A stretch of DNA of 64,000 nt from positions 62,001-126,000 of the forward strand of contig CAIQBW010000017.1 in the NCBI GenBank assembly GCA_903870165.1, read 5' to 3'. Positions 40,714 through 49,513 of this stretch are shown here, in pieces. The position numbers and the translations under genes were made by a program. Source of the DNA: an uncultured Methylophilaceae bacterium (GTDB lineage: Bacteria; Pseudomonadota; Gammaproteobacteria; Burkholderiales; Methylophilaceae). The notes below the pieces were generated by a model that was not told the DNA's origin, did not search any database, and saw only the letters and a program-made list of their open reading frames with translations. Position 1 is the stretch's first letter, and every line of letters starts with the position of its first letter.

Positions 40714-42120
40714 TTAGCTCTTTAAGTCTCTTTCCTCTGCAAAGCTCACTTGTATATTAAGCCCTTTCTTTCTTGGCTCATCAGCAATTTCTACGTTAGC
40801 CTGATGTAACTGTGCAATTTCCATCACGATAGATAAGCCCAACCCGCTACCTTCTTGACCAGTCCCCATGACTCTGTGAAAGCGCTCAAATACTTTTTCT
40901 CGTTCTGCTTTGGGAATGCCTGGGCCGTTATCAATTACACTTAAAACAATCTCACCAGCTTCTCGTTGGACTTTGACGGTGACTTTTCCACCAGCAGGCG
41001 TATAAAGCACAGCATTATCAACCAAGTTGTAGAGCATTTCTTTTAGGCGTTTGCTATCACCTAATACCATCGTTTTTTGAGAGTCTGCTTCAAAGCCAAG
41101 ATCTAATCCTTTCTTAATCGCAGTTGGTACCATATCTGTTGTTACCTCTTGAGCGATTTTGTTAAGATTTACTGGGGTTAATGCCATGTTGTGAGAAGCA
41201 TCTTGTTGGTTTCTTGCCAAACTGAGTAATTGCGTGATGGTATGCGATAAGCGCTCCATACTTGCGCTAACGCGCTCCAATAGCTGTTGATGCTGCTCAG
41301 GCTTGCTTTCTGACAATGCAAGTTCTAGTTGCGCCTGCGCGCCTGCCAAAGGGGTCCTAAGCTGATGTGCTGCATCTGCAATGAAGCGATTCTGCGCATT
41401 CAATACGCTTTCTAGCTGTCTCATTAATGAGTTGACTGAGTTGACGAGAATCATCACTTCTGTAGGCACGTCAGGTAATTCAATTGCGCTAAGGTCTAGA
41501 TATGAGCGCTTTGATACAGCAGCTTGTAAGTCAAATAAAGGCTGCAATCCACGCTCTACGCCAAACCAAATAATAGCTATTGTGAATAGTACTAAGATTA
41601 ATTGTGGCACGATAATGTCTATCAGTACATTGCTAGCTAACGCCTCTCGTTTATTTAATGTTTCTGCGACTTGTATGAAGACGGGAAGCTCAACACCATT
41701 TTTTTGGATATTCACCAGTGCAGTGACGATTCGCACATTCAGATTTTGAACTGTGCCATCTCGAAAATAAGGGTTTGTCGCTGGGTGGTTTGTTTGAGGC
41801 ATTAGTCCTGCGTCATTGTTACCATTAAGGACTTTGCCAGTGGTATCAACAACATTATAAAAAATGACATCGGATTGGTCGTTTAATATGAACTGTTTTT
41901 CATTTTTTGGTAGCGACAAATTCTCAATTGAATCATCTGATTTTTGGATTAATTGGTAGATGGAATAAGCCGAATCGTACAATGCATTATCAAATGCATC
42001 CCGCTGTTCAACAATTGCAAACCGAAACAAAATCGATGAGACAATTAAAATTAAAATGAGCAACGGGGGTACTAACAACAGCAACAGCTTTTTGCGTAAC
42101 GACGAGTAAGTTTTTTTCAT
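40714..42120 (-). CDS. Sensor histidine kinase (TctE/QseC-like)
   Basis: 468 residues from ATG 42120. Two TM segments (residues about 12-33 and 155-175) bracket a periplasmic 2CSK_N-type sensor; HisKA with phospho-acceptor His in DAAHQLRTPLAG; N box NLVDNAVLYTP; G boxes DNGPGIP and GSGLGLSIV. Phosphorylates the regulator encoded just upstream (1-base gap). TctE-type members respond to tricarboxylates; the ligand here is unknown. Confidence 0.94.
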   Translation of the reverse strand: MKKTYSSLRKKLLLLLVPPLLILILIVSSILFRFAIVEQRDAFDNALYDSAYSIYQLIQKSDDSIENLSLPKNEKQFILNDQSDVIFYNVVDTTGKVLNGNNDAGLMPQTNHPATNPYFRDGTVQNLNVRIVTALVNIQKNGVELPVFIQVAETLNKREALASNVLIDIIVPQLILVLFTIAIIWFGVERGLQPLFDLQAAVSKRSYLDLSAIELPDVPTEVMILVNSVNSLMRQLESVLNAQNRFIADAAHQLRTPLAGAQAQLELALSESKPEQHQQLLERVSASMERLSHTITQLLSLARNQQDASHNMALTPVNLNKIAQEVTTDMVPTAIKKGLDLGFEADSQKTMVLGDSKRLKEMLYNLVDNAVLYTPAGGKVTVKVQREAGEIVLSVIDNGPGIPKAEREKVFERFHRVMGTGQEGSGLGLSIVMEIAQLHQANVEIADEPRKKGLNIQVSFAEERDLKS

Positions 42121-42121
42121 A

Positions 42122-42793
42122 TTAAGCTTGTGCCTTTTGAAGCAAATAACCAAGTCCGCGGATTGTCAGTACATTAATGCCGATAGGCTCTAGTTTTTTG
42201 CGAATACGGTGAATGTAGACCTCAATCGCATTGTTGCCAACACCTTCATCCCACTTGCATAAGGCTTCCACAATAGACTCTTTGCTCACTACGCGCCCAA
42301 CACGTGAAAGTAGCATTTCTAGAACGCCAAATTCACGCGGCGATAGCATCACCTGTTCACCATTAACAGTGAGCATTTTGTCAGTGATATTAAGTACTAA
42401 AGGGCCATATTCAATGGTTGAGGCGAGTATCGAATTATTACGGCGGATTTGGGCGCGTAGACGTGCTTCTAGCTCAGGTAATTTGAATGGCTTGGTCAAA
42501 TAATCGTCAGCGCCTAAATCTAAGCCTTTAACGCGGTCATCTAAATCATCGCGAGCAGTTAAAATAATCACCGGTGCCATGACCTTGCGCCCACGCATTC
42601 TTCTAAGCACTTCAAACCCGTCAATTTTAGGTAAACCTAAATCAAGAATTACGGCATCGTAGACATGGTCGTGCAAGGCTATATCAGCCTCGTAGCCGTC
42701 GTGCGCCCAGTTTACTGTGTAGCCAGCACGATTAAGTGAAGTGCTCATCGCATGACCAAGTGCGGCATCATCTTCAACTAACAGAATTTTCAC
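42122..42793 (-). CDS. OmpR-family response regulator (TctD/QseB-like)
   Basis: 223 residues: receiver domain with LLVEDDA, phospho-acceptor Asp in DAVILDLGLPKIDG, Lys in YLTKPF; then a winged helix (LSPREFGVLEMLL; VYIHRIRKKLEPIG; TIRGLGYLL). First gene of the two-component operon. Confidence 0.96.
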   Translation of the reverse strand: MKILLVEDDAALGHAMSTSLNRAGYTVNWAHDGYEADIALHDHVYDAVILDLGLPKIDGFEVLRRMRGRKVMAPVIILTARDDLDDRVKGLDLGADDYLTKPFKLPELEARLRAQIRRNNSILASTIEYGPLVLNITDKMLTVNGEQVMLSPREFGVLEMLLSRVGRVVSKESIVEALCKWDEGVGNNAIEVYIHRIRKKLEPIGINVLTIRGLGYLLQKAQA

Positions 42794-42864
42794 ATATCAC
42801 CTTGAGTAGTGCTAATGTACTTATTCTACTTGGTTAAAATGGATACTTGAAGTCTAAAAATAAA

Positions 42865-42895
42865 AAAGGCCTACAGCGTAAACTGTAAGCCTTTT
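42865..42895. terminator. Terminator at the left element boundary (chromosomal copy)
   Basis: AAAAGGCCTACAG/CTGTAAGCCTTTT. A near-copy lies at 52931-52962 inside the right end, next to tRNA-Arg, so this hairpin was originally the tRNA-Arg terminator. Confidence 0.9.
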
Positions 42896-42900
42896 AATTA

Positions 42901-42948
42901 TATGGTGCGCCCGAAGAGATTCGAACTCCTTACCCCTTGGTTCGTAGC
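42901..42948. repeat. attL: 48-bp direct repeat of the tRNA-Arg 3' end
   Basis: Identical to 52969-53016 except at 42931 (T versus G). It covers the tRNA CCA end, T arm and part of the anticodon arm, and after GTAGC diverges into element DNA. Confidence 0.95.
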
Positions 42949-42970
42949 TAATTATTAATCTAAATATCAA

Positions 42971-43015
42971 TGATTCCATATGATTCCATATGATTCAGAA
43001 TGATATGGGTTGATG
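42971..43015 (+). repeat. Four 10-bp-phased TGATTCCATA repeats
   Basis: TGATTCCATA occurs twice, followed by TGATTCAGAA, TGATATGGGT and TGATG at a strict 10-base pitch, about one helical turn. It lies in the 200-base gap between attL and the integrase gene. Confidence 0.8.
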
Positions 43016-43110
43016 TAAAATATTATTTTAATATCAGTTAGTTATAAATTATATTTTTGATGTTTTATAAATCGTATATTATCATATGACATCACAAAAT
43101 ATTAATTTTA

Positions 43111-43132
43111 ATATGACCCTTGATATGACCCT
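43111..43132 (+). repeat. Paired ATATGACCCT repeats, left end (candidate integrase arm sites)
   Basis: ATATGACCCT at 43111 and 43123 (12-base pitch), running into the integrase RBS. The same pair, same pitch and orientation, occurs at 52892-52913 near attR. Confidence 0.8.
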
Positions 43133-43143
43133 AGGAGAGAGTT

Positions 43144-44556
43144 TTGGCCACTCATTACCCTGCAAATAAGAAAACAAATAAATGGACCATTTACGAGCTA
43201 AATGCAATTCCCGTTGAATGGAAAGGCGATAAACTCAATGATGGTGGTGGTTTGCGAGGGGAGGTCTTTGTGAACTCCAAAAATATAGTCTCAGTTAAAT
43301 TTAAATATGGCTTTACTAGCAACGGCAAACAGGCCGCTTTTTACTGTGGAACTTATCCATTAATTACGTTGGATAAAATTCGCGAAAATCGTGATAAAGC
43401 GCGTGATTTAGTTAAGCATGGTATAGATCCGAGGATTAAAAAAATTGCTGATGAAATAGAAAGTCGCGAAGCAATTACTGAGACTCTTACTAGGGAGGAA
43501 AAAAGAAAAGCTGAAAGTTTAAGCGTTAAGGATATGTTTGATGTCTGGATTTCAGAGGGTGTTAAACGTAAAAATGACAATAAATATATTATTCAAACAT
43601 TCAATAAGTACATAATTCCTGCTATCGGTTCAGTCGAGATTAGGAAACTTGAGGACCATCACTTATCGAAAATTTATAAGCAAATAGTTTCTGACGGAAA
43701 ATGTACAACTGCTTTTGAGTTATCAAAGGACGTGAAACAGATGATGACTTGGTGCGAAAAACGGAAGCCATGGCGCTCCTTGATGGTTGAGGGTAATCCT
43801 TCTGATTTGGTTGAAATTAGCAAAATTCTTCCCCCAGATTTTACTAAGATAAGAGAGCGTGTTTTAAGTGTTGAGGAAATTAAGCGACTTAAAAATGCTC
43901 TAGATAACATATCTAAAAGCTATGACAATTCAATAAACAAGTACGAGTACGAGAGACCACTTAAAAAAGAAGTCCAGCATGCTATGTGGATTTGTTTAAG
44001 CACATTATGCCGTATTGGAGAATTATTGAAATCAGAGTGGGCTCATATTAATTTTGGGCAGCGAACTTGGTTTATTCCTGCGGCTAATACAAAAAAAGTT
44101 GGTAAGAGCAAACAGACAGACCATTTGATTTACTTATCAGATTTCGCTTTGGATCAATTCAAGTCTTTAAAAGCGCTTACTGGAGATAGCCAATGGATTT
44201 TCCCAGCCAGATATAAAGAGGGGCATGTTTGCGATAAGTCAGCCAGTAAGCAAGTAGGAGACAGGCAGGTTAAATTTAAAAGTCGCACAAAAAAACTAAA
44301 GTTTCGAGTTGAAAATAACAGTTTAGTTGTTGGTGATGAGGAATGGACGCCGCATGACTTGAGAACTACAGGCGCAACTCTTATGCAGAGTATTCTTGGT
44401 TTAGAAAATGGCATTCTTGTAACTAAGTTATGTTTGCACCATAAAGTGGTTACGGGCTCTGCCCAACATTATCTGTTTGCAGACTATGCAGACGCTATGC
44501 GTGATGCATGGCAAAGACTAGGTAATAAGTTGACGAAAATTCTTAATTCTAATTGA
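43144..44556 (+). CDS. int: P4-type tyrosine integrase
   Basis: 470 residues starting at TTG 43144 (AGGAGAG 5-11 bases upstream). DUF4102-like N-terminus (VKFKYGFTSNGKQAAFYCGTYP) and a complete catalytic set: Arg in STLCRIGELLKSEW, His-x-x-Arg in PHDLRTTG, His in CLHHKV and Tyr in QHYLFADY. P4 integrases target tRNA 3' ends, and this gene lies directly inside attL of the tRNA-Arg element. Confidence 0.95.
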   Translation: MATHYPANKKTNKWTIYELNAIPVEWKGDKLNDGGGLRGEVFVNSKNIVSVKFKYGFTSNGKQAAFYCGTYPLITLDKIRENRDKARDLVKHGIDPRIKKIADEIESREAITETLTREEKRKAESLSVKDMFDVWISEGVKRKNDNKYIIQTFNKYIIPAIGSVEIRKLEDHHLSKIYKQIVSDGKCTTAFELSKDVKQMMTWCEKRKPWRSLMVEGNPSDLVEISKILPPDFTKIRERVLSVEEIKRLKNALDNISKSYDNSINKYEYERPLKKEVQHAMWICLSTLCRIGELLKSEWAHINFGQRTWFIPAANTKKVGKSKQTDHLIYLSDFALDQFKSLKALTGDSQWIFPARYKEGHVCDKSASKQVGDRQVKFKSRTKKLKFRVENNSLVVGDEEWTPHDLRTTGATLMQSILGLENGILVTKLCLHHKVVTGSAQHYLFADYADAMRDAWQRLGNKLTKILNSN

Positions 44557-44656
44557 GTAGTCATATAATTTTCCATTTAAAATCATATGGTTTCCATAAC
44601 CACCAAATGCATCGCTATGCTTCCTTATGTATTTAACTTACACAAGGAAACGTCGT

Positions 44657-44896
44657 ATGAAACTTAAATCTCCGTTCACGCCTTCAGAGGTGCTAACTTC
44701 TTTTGATGCTCTCCCCAATATATCTAATGTTCGTTTACCAGTCGTGATGGGGCTCTATGGCATATCTTCGGCCTCAGTTTGGAGAAATGTTAAGAATGGC
44801 AATATTCCTAAACCGCGCAAACTAACAAGTCGAACAACTGTTTGGAATGTTGGCGAGCTTCGGGATGCTTTGACAATCGCTAAAGGGGGTGAATAA
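44657..44896 (+). CDS. AlpA-like excisionase/regulator
   Basis: 79 residues from ATG 44657 (AAGGAAA 7 bases away). LPVVMGLYGISSASVWRNVKNGNIPKPRKLTSRTTVWNVGELRD (in parts) is the MerR-like winged helix of the AlpA family, which regulates P4-type integrases and excision. It overlaps the relaxase start by one base. Confidence 0.87.
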   Translation: MKLKSPFTPSEVLTSFDALPNISNVRLPVVMGLYGISSASVWRNVKNGNIPKPRKLTSRTTVWNVGELRDALTIAKGGE

Positions 44897-45675
44897 TGGC
44901 GTCCGATGGCTTATTTAGGATGAAGTCAATCAAAGGCCCTAACGGCATATTGGTTGCAATGAGACATAACAAAAGAGAGTTGCAAACTGAACGTGGTGCA
45001 CGTGACAACATTGACCCATTGAAATCACACTTAAATTACTCATTATTTGGCTTAAAGACAGCAGAAGAGATTAATCGATACTCCAAAATTCAAATGATCA
45101 ATGCTGGCATAGACAAGCCACGAAAAAATGCAGTTTATGCTGTCGAAATTGTTTTTAGCTTACCGATAAGTTGGCACTCTCAAGATACAAGATCTTTTTT
45201 TGAAGATTGCCGTGAATGGCTAGTAAAAGCTTTTCCAGCCGAATTAATTTCTTTCGAAGTTCATTTGGATGAAAGCGCCCCCCACGCCCATGCTTTGATC
45301 TTGCCGATCATTGATGGCAGGCTTCAAGGTAGCGCTTTGAAAGGGGGTATAGCAAACATCAATCGCTTACAAGCTGACTTTCTCAATGCGGTTGCGAGGC
45401 ATTATGGATTGAGGATGGGTAGTAGAAAAAAATTGTCTTTCAATGATCAGGAAAATTTAGCAAAAAAGGTTCTAAATGGCCTAGCAAATGATCCAGTAAT
45501 GAAGTCGTCCGTCTGGGCGATATTACGTGATGCGATTGCAAGTAATCCCCTCCCCTATGCCCAGTTGCTTAACATTCAGCCCTCACTTAATCGCGGTAAT
45601 GGAAAGTCATTTGTTGCCATCATGACTTCTAAGGGCAAGGGAAAACCCTACATAGGCAATGAGAGGGTTAATTAA
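44896..45675 (+). CDS. mobV: MobV-family relaxase (plasmid recombination Pre/Mob type)
   Basis: 259 residues. N-terminal HNKRE and DPLKSHLNYSL motifs and the metal-binding signature HLDESAPHAH (H123, H130, H132), the hallmark of MobV. The protein is shorter than plasmid MobV (usually 400 or more), ending after the relaxase domain. It would nick an oriT and allow mobilisation by a helper conjugative system. Starts at the overlapping ATG 44896. Confidence 0.85.
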   Translation: MASDGLFRMKSIKGPNGILVAMRHNKRELQTERGARDNIDPLKSHLNYSLFGLKTAEEINRYSKIQMINAGIDKPRKNAVYAVEIVFSLPISWHSQDTRSFFEDCREWLVKAFPAELISFEVHLDESAPHAHALILPIIDGRLQGSALKGGIANINRLQADFLNAVARHYGLRMGSRKKLSFNDQENLAKKVLNGLANDPVMKSSVWAILRDAIASNPLPYAQLLNIQPSLNRGNGKSFVAIMTSKGKGKPYIGNERVN

Positions 45676-45848
45676 GATTCCCTATCCTGTGTATAGGGTT
45701 TCAGATTCTCACAACATTTGAAAGCTCATTTGAAATGGTGACTAAAAACATTTTTCAGGTAATAAGTACTTCAAAAGATTTATTATGGATTTTAAGCTTG
45801 TGGGTATACAGCTTGCAAACAAGAGAAAATCAAGGTTAAGTTAGATTG

Positions 45849-46238
45849 ATGACACCAAAGCAGCGAAAATTCGTAGATGAATATTTGATAGATCTCAACG
45901 CTACTCAAGCGTCTATCCGTGCCGGTTATAGTAAGAATACTGCTGGTCAGATAGGTGAGCAGAACTTGAAAAAACTTGATATTCGGAAGGCTATTGAAGA
46001 GGGCGTGCTGGAAGCACGACAAAGGGCTCAAACAACCCTGGATGATATTCTTAATGAACTAGATGAGAATAGACGATCTGCCTTGATGGCTGAAACTCCT
46101 CAGTCAAGTGCAGCCACAGCAGCAACGATGGCTAAAGCTAAGTTGCTTGGATTTGTTGTTGATAAGGTTTTACTTAAAGTTGAAGATGAAGCTGAGTTAA
46201 TTCTTCAACGCAGAAAGACATGCTTTGTTGACGCTTAG
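45849..46238 (+). CDS. Phage small terminase subunit (TerS, Terminase_2)
   Basis: 129 residues: MTPKQRKFVDEYLIDLNATQASIRAGYSKNTAGQIGEQNL (in parts) is the DNA-binding N-terminus of Terminase_2 small subunits. No large terminase, portal or capsid gene is present in the element. Some phage satellites carry terS alone to redirect packaging. ATG 45849 chosen; TTG 45846 in frame. Confidence 0.87.
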   Translation: MTPKQRKFVDEYLIDLNATQASIRAGYSKNTAGQIGEQNLKKLDIRKAIEEGVLEARQRAQTTLDDILNELDENRRSALMAETPQSSAATAATMAKAKLLGFVVDKVLLKVEDEAELILQRRKTCFVDA

Positions 46239-46298
46239 ACTTGTTGGCGTTCCTGAAAAACTATAAATACTAAATTGTCAGTAGATAAAAAGTTTTAT

Positions 46299-46949
46299 CT
46301 ACCATCTGTCGCCAAAAAGGCAATCGTAAACCGATGCTGGTATGAGTGGGTGCACAAAGTCATCATCATCCCATCTTGGATCATCATCAGGAAAATCAAA
46401 ATCAGTCATCCAAATAGATGGGATTTTCTCATTAGCTAATTCCTTAGTGAGATATGTAAATCCAGCTTCATTAAGTGCTGAGTTGATACACTGACTATAT
46501 TTCTTCCAGCTCCCATCTGGCTCTCTTCGACAATCAGCGTCCCAATAGCCATTTTCACCTTTAGGCAACCAATGATTAAAGTAATGGCAATAGTAGTCTG
46601 CAATACGGCTGATTTTTAGTATAAAAACTGGGTATGGTTTTTGATTGTTGGCATTAAACCACGCCAATTTCTTCTCATTATCCATTTGACCAGTCCAAGT
46701 CCTAAATTCAGGATGGTCTAGTTGTGTAAAGTAATAACAGGAGCTGATATATATACTGGAGCTGGAAAGAGCTAAAGGAAGCTCTGCCAAAACGGATTTT
46801 AAGGCAATGTTGATTCTGTTTTGCTGTTCTGAGGATTTGAGGGCATCTTCATTAAGCTCATCGATATTGCCGGTGGGATAAGCGGCTCTGATTTTGTTGA
46901 TTAGGGTATCGTTAGTAAACTCTCTTTTTTGGCAAGAAATTAGATTGGT
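46299..46949 (-). CDS. Hypothetical protein lacking a standard start codon upstream
   Basis: The C-terminal 163 residues from TTG 46790 include aromatic-rich FRTWTGQMDNEKKLAWFNANNQKPYPVFILK and a very acidic WMTDFDFPDDDPRWDDDDF segment (in parts). The frame stays open to 46949 with coding-like, hydrophilic sequence (QKREFTNDTLINKIRAAYP) but no ATG, GTG or TTG there. Either a rare start such as ATT 46940 is used or the 5' end is truncated. Unrecognised. Confidence 0.5.
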   Translation of the reverse strand, partial: TNLISCQKREFTNDTLINKIRAAYPTGNIDELNEDALKSSEQQNRINIALKSVLAELPLALSSSSIYISSCYYFTQLDHPEFRTWTGQMDNEKKLAWFNANNQKPYPVFILKISRIADYYCHYFNHWLPKGENGYWDADCRREPDGSWKKYSQCINSALNEAGFTYLTKELANEKIPSIWMTDFDFPDDDPRWDDDDFVHPLIPASVYDCLFGDRW

Positions 46950-47165
46950 TTAAGATTTTAGGCTGTTAGAAAATATCTTGTAAACTTGAAAAGAGCTCAG
47001 CAGGGCAATTCTAGCCAGCCTAGATTTAAGCTAGAATCACTCCACCCATATCCTACAACAACCTTACTAGTCTATGATCATTGAGGCTATAGATCAACAA
47101 TCGTTAGTGATAACCTGAAGTAGTAGTTTTATCGCTGGGTGGCTATTGTTGTTTATATATAAGCT

Positions 47166-47564
47166 TTAAAAGCGAGAGCATGTTACTGATGAATCTGAAA
47201 ACTCACATTTATCTCTTACGGAAGCTTGGTTGCCCCAAAGAAATCTAATTTTTTCACCATCTGATAGAGTACCAAAACCTGTTCCGCCAAACTCATTATT
47301 CTTAGTAAAAATAAACTTACCTGTTCTCCCATCGTTGCAATGAAATTCACCTTCACCAGAAACTAACGAGGTTTTCCTTGTTAATGTGCCATTGCAATCA
47401 ATTCCTGATTGACTTGTGATGTGGAGAGTTCCTGTTCCACTCATTGAGGCTGTAGCCTCGCCCATGAAATCATCTTTTGATTTTGAAAATTGGCCAACTA
47501 CTGGTTGCGTAACTGAACATGCCTCTAAGATTAGCGTTAAAAAAATAAGAATAAAAAACTTCAT
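47166..47564 (-). CDS. Small lipoprotein
   Basis: 132 residues; lipobox LEAC gives an N-terminal lipid-anchored Cys. The mature part is Gly/Ser-rich with strand-like repeats (GEATASMSGTGTLHITSQSG; GEGEFHCNDGRTGKFIFTKN), two likely disulfides. No function is known. Last of a pair with the membrane protein upstream (9-base gap). Confidence 0.8.
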   Translation of the reverse strand: MKFFILIFLTLILEACSVTQPVVGQFSKSKDDFMGEATASMSGTGTLHITSQSGIDCNGTLTRKTSLVSGEGEFHCNDGRTGKFIFTKNNEFGGTGFGTLSDGEKIRFLWGNQASVRDKCEFSDSSVTCSRF

Positions 47565-47573
47565 TTAGCCCCC

Positions 47574-47933
47574 TTAGTTGAAAGATTTTTGCCCGCATGA
47601 TTTACAGTAAGTGTTTGGGCACTGAGATTTTCCAAAGAGCCCATCTGGATCCAAACTTTTATCCTCAACAAATTGCCCTTCAAAAACAATTCTGCAAATG
47701 ACGCCACCTAAAATAAACGAAACAATTAGTAGCGGAATGACTACAAAATCGTTGTGAATTTCAAACGACCTAAGAATGTGGGCTGTCGCAAACATCAATA
47801 TCGCAGCACCAATCCAAAACCATGCCATTTGTTTTTCGTGATATGCACGTGATGACAAAATCCCTTTATGCTCATCATGCATGACCCTAATCGCTATAGC
47901 GTGAATTATTGCTTTATCCTCAATTTCATCCAT
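47574..47933 (-). CDS. Two-TM membrane protein with Cys-rich tail
   Basis: 119 residues from ATG 47933 (upstream in-frame codon at 47951 is weaker). Helices FWIGAAILMFATAHILR and FVVIPLLIVSFILGGVICRIV, then a CPNTYCKSCG C-terminal zinc-ribbon-like knuckle. Divergent from the CI-like repressor, so the shared upstream operators probably control both. Confidence 0.65.
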   Translation of the reverse strand: MDEIEDKAIIHAIAIRVMHDEHKGILSSRAYHEKQMAWFWIGAAILMFATAHILRSFEIHNDFVVIPLLIVSFILGGVICRIVFEGQFVEDKSLDPDGLFGKSQCPNTYCKSCGQKSFN

Positions 47934-47969
47934 ATGACTACAAATTTTCAAACTGATTAGAATCTCAAT

Positions 47970-48019
47970 TCTACGTTTATCGTAGAGAATTCACAAAGAA
48001 ATTCTACGAATATCGAAGC
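47970..48019. promoter_or_regulatory. Two TCTACG-N5-CGTAGA operators upstream of the XRE repressor
   Basis: TCTACG-TTTAT-CGTAGA at 47970-47986 is perfect; TCTACG-AATAT-CGAAGC at 48003-48019 is the decayed partner, 33 bases on (about three helical turns). Confidence 0.75.
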
Positions 48020-48349
48020 ATGATAAAAAATGCTTCTAGTTCTAGTTTGTTGGGTAGGCGTCTCAGAGATGCGAGGCTAGCTGCTGGAATTCCTCAAGAT
48101 AAGTTAGGTGTCCTGATTGGGCTAGATGAAAGTTGTAGTAGTGCCAGGATAAGCCGATATGAAAGTGGCATTCATTCCCCATCATTTAACACTGTTGAGA
48201 AGATTGCTAAAGTTTTGAACTTACCAGCATCATATTTCTATTGTGCTGATGATTCGTTGGCTGAAATTACCCAGTCATACTATAAAGCTTCGCCAGAAGC
48301 CAGATTGAGGTTATTAAATTTTGCAATCGAACTAACTCAAACTAAGTAA
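48020..48349 (+). CDS. XRE-family (CI-like) transcriptional repressor
   Basis: 109 residues: LGRRLRDARLAAGIPQDKLGVLIGLDESCSSARISRYESGIHSPSF (in parts) is a standard XRE HTH with an ISRYE recognition helix; C-terminus is a short helical domain (no LexA-type peptidase). Operators lie directly before the ATG, which itself lies inside the second repeat. Likely controls the element's divergent genes. Confidence 0.9.
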   Translation: MIKNASSSSLLGRRLRDARLAAGIPQDKLGVLIGLDESCSSARISRYESGIHSPSFNTVEKIAKVLNLPASYFYCADDSLAEITQSYYKASPEARLRLLNFAIELTQTK

Positions 48350-48362
48350 TCAAAATGTTAGA

Positions 48363-49263
48363 TTAAAACCGTTTACCTAGGCTTTCGAGGGTTATGTGAA
48401 CTTGTTTTTCATCTCGTTGATTTTCTTTTAAAAACTCTCTTAATGTCTTATCACTTTTGCTTTGGTTGCAAGGCGGGCAAATAAAGACCATGTTGTTACT
48501 TGTTGATAATCCTCCGTGAGCTAACGGATAAATATGGTCTGCGTGTGCATTTTCTATATATAGCTCTTGTCCGCAATATGGACAAAAAGGATGTCGAGTT
48601 AGCTGATTTTTTATATTGTTGCGTATAGATTTGCCTAAATCACGCTGTTTCCCATCGTAAGCTTTTGCCTTAGCTTTCAAATTTTCATTTTTTTGTCCCT
48701 TCTTTCTAAGTGCTTCTTGTTTTAGCTCTATAGCAGAATCAAGTAAAGCTTCATTTATTTTTAATGCATCAAAACTATGCACTTTTGCGCCTTCTTTTAT
48801 TTTAAAAGTACTGTTTGGTGCTGGGGGTTTTGTGGGAGGACTGGCATTCTTCAGGACTTGCTTTTCATGTTCGGCTTTGTATAGAGGTGCGAACTCTTGC
48901 TCAAAGGACTCTATTTTAAGAATTAATGGTTTAGATACTGCATCGTACTTAACATGTCTCCATTCAACAATGTGCTCCTTGGATCTAACTAACGAGCCAA
49001 TGAGGCCTTCTTTATAGCTTGTGAGAGCAGCATATAATTCTTTTAGCCTCCCTGTAGGGGTTTAGCTTATCTTCAAGCAGATTAATTTGTTTGGTTAATG
49101 TAAGTTCTTTGTATTTCTTTAATTCATGAAACTTATACAACTCATCTTCATGCTCTTGAAGTGCGTATTTATGCATTTTCAATTTTGAGTGAAATTGACT
49201 TAATTGCTTTTTGACTTTTAGCAACGTTGCTAACGGTCTCTTATCAAAATGGCTTGATAACAT
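48363..49263 (-). pseudogene. HNH endonuclease split by a one-base frameshift
   Basis: N-terminal part from ATG 49263 (MLSSHFDKRPLATLLKVKKQLSQFH..) is helical and ends by frame at a premature stop around 49012. In the other frame, PTGRLKELYAALTSYKEGLIGSL... continues without a start through to the HNH domain (CPYCGQELYIENAHADHIYPLAHGG and FICPPCNQSK). Joining them at about 49065, near CTAAACCCC, gives a 300-residue protein. Decay or a base-call error in the AAA/CCCC run are both possible. The C-terminal piece alone (GTG 48782) still contains the whole nuclease domain. Confidence 0.78.
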
Positions 49264-49513
49264 TTATGGAATTTCTCTCGCTATTAATAGCATTATTATT
49301 TATACAGTTACAGTCCGATTGTAGCAGTAGATAAAAATTTGTTTGATAAAAAATGATCAAAAGATAAAGCCCTATAAATGCATCTTAAGTGGGAGCATAA
49401 AAGATAAAAGCATGAAGGCTGCCACTTGTATTAATTTATAGTTTTTCATAATGGTATGATCTAAAAAAGCATCTATCAGTGAGTTTTCTTCTTTGTGAAA
49501 AAGGGAGTTCCTA

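Noticed and set aside
42901-42948. Second functional tRNA-Arg gene
   Set aside because: Only the 3' part is present; the sequence diverges inside the anticodon arm, as expected of an att site.
48832-49017. Plus-strand ORF opposite the split HNH gene
   Set aside because: It is antisense to the frameshift-linked HNH coding sequence and has no RBS.
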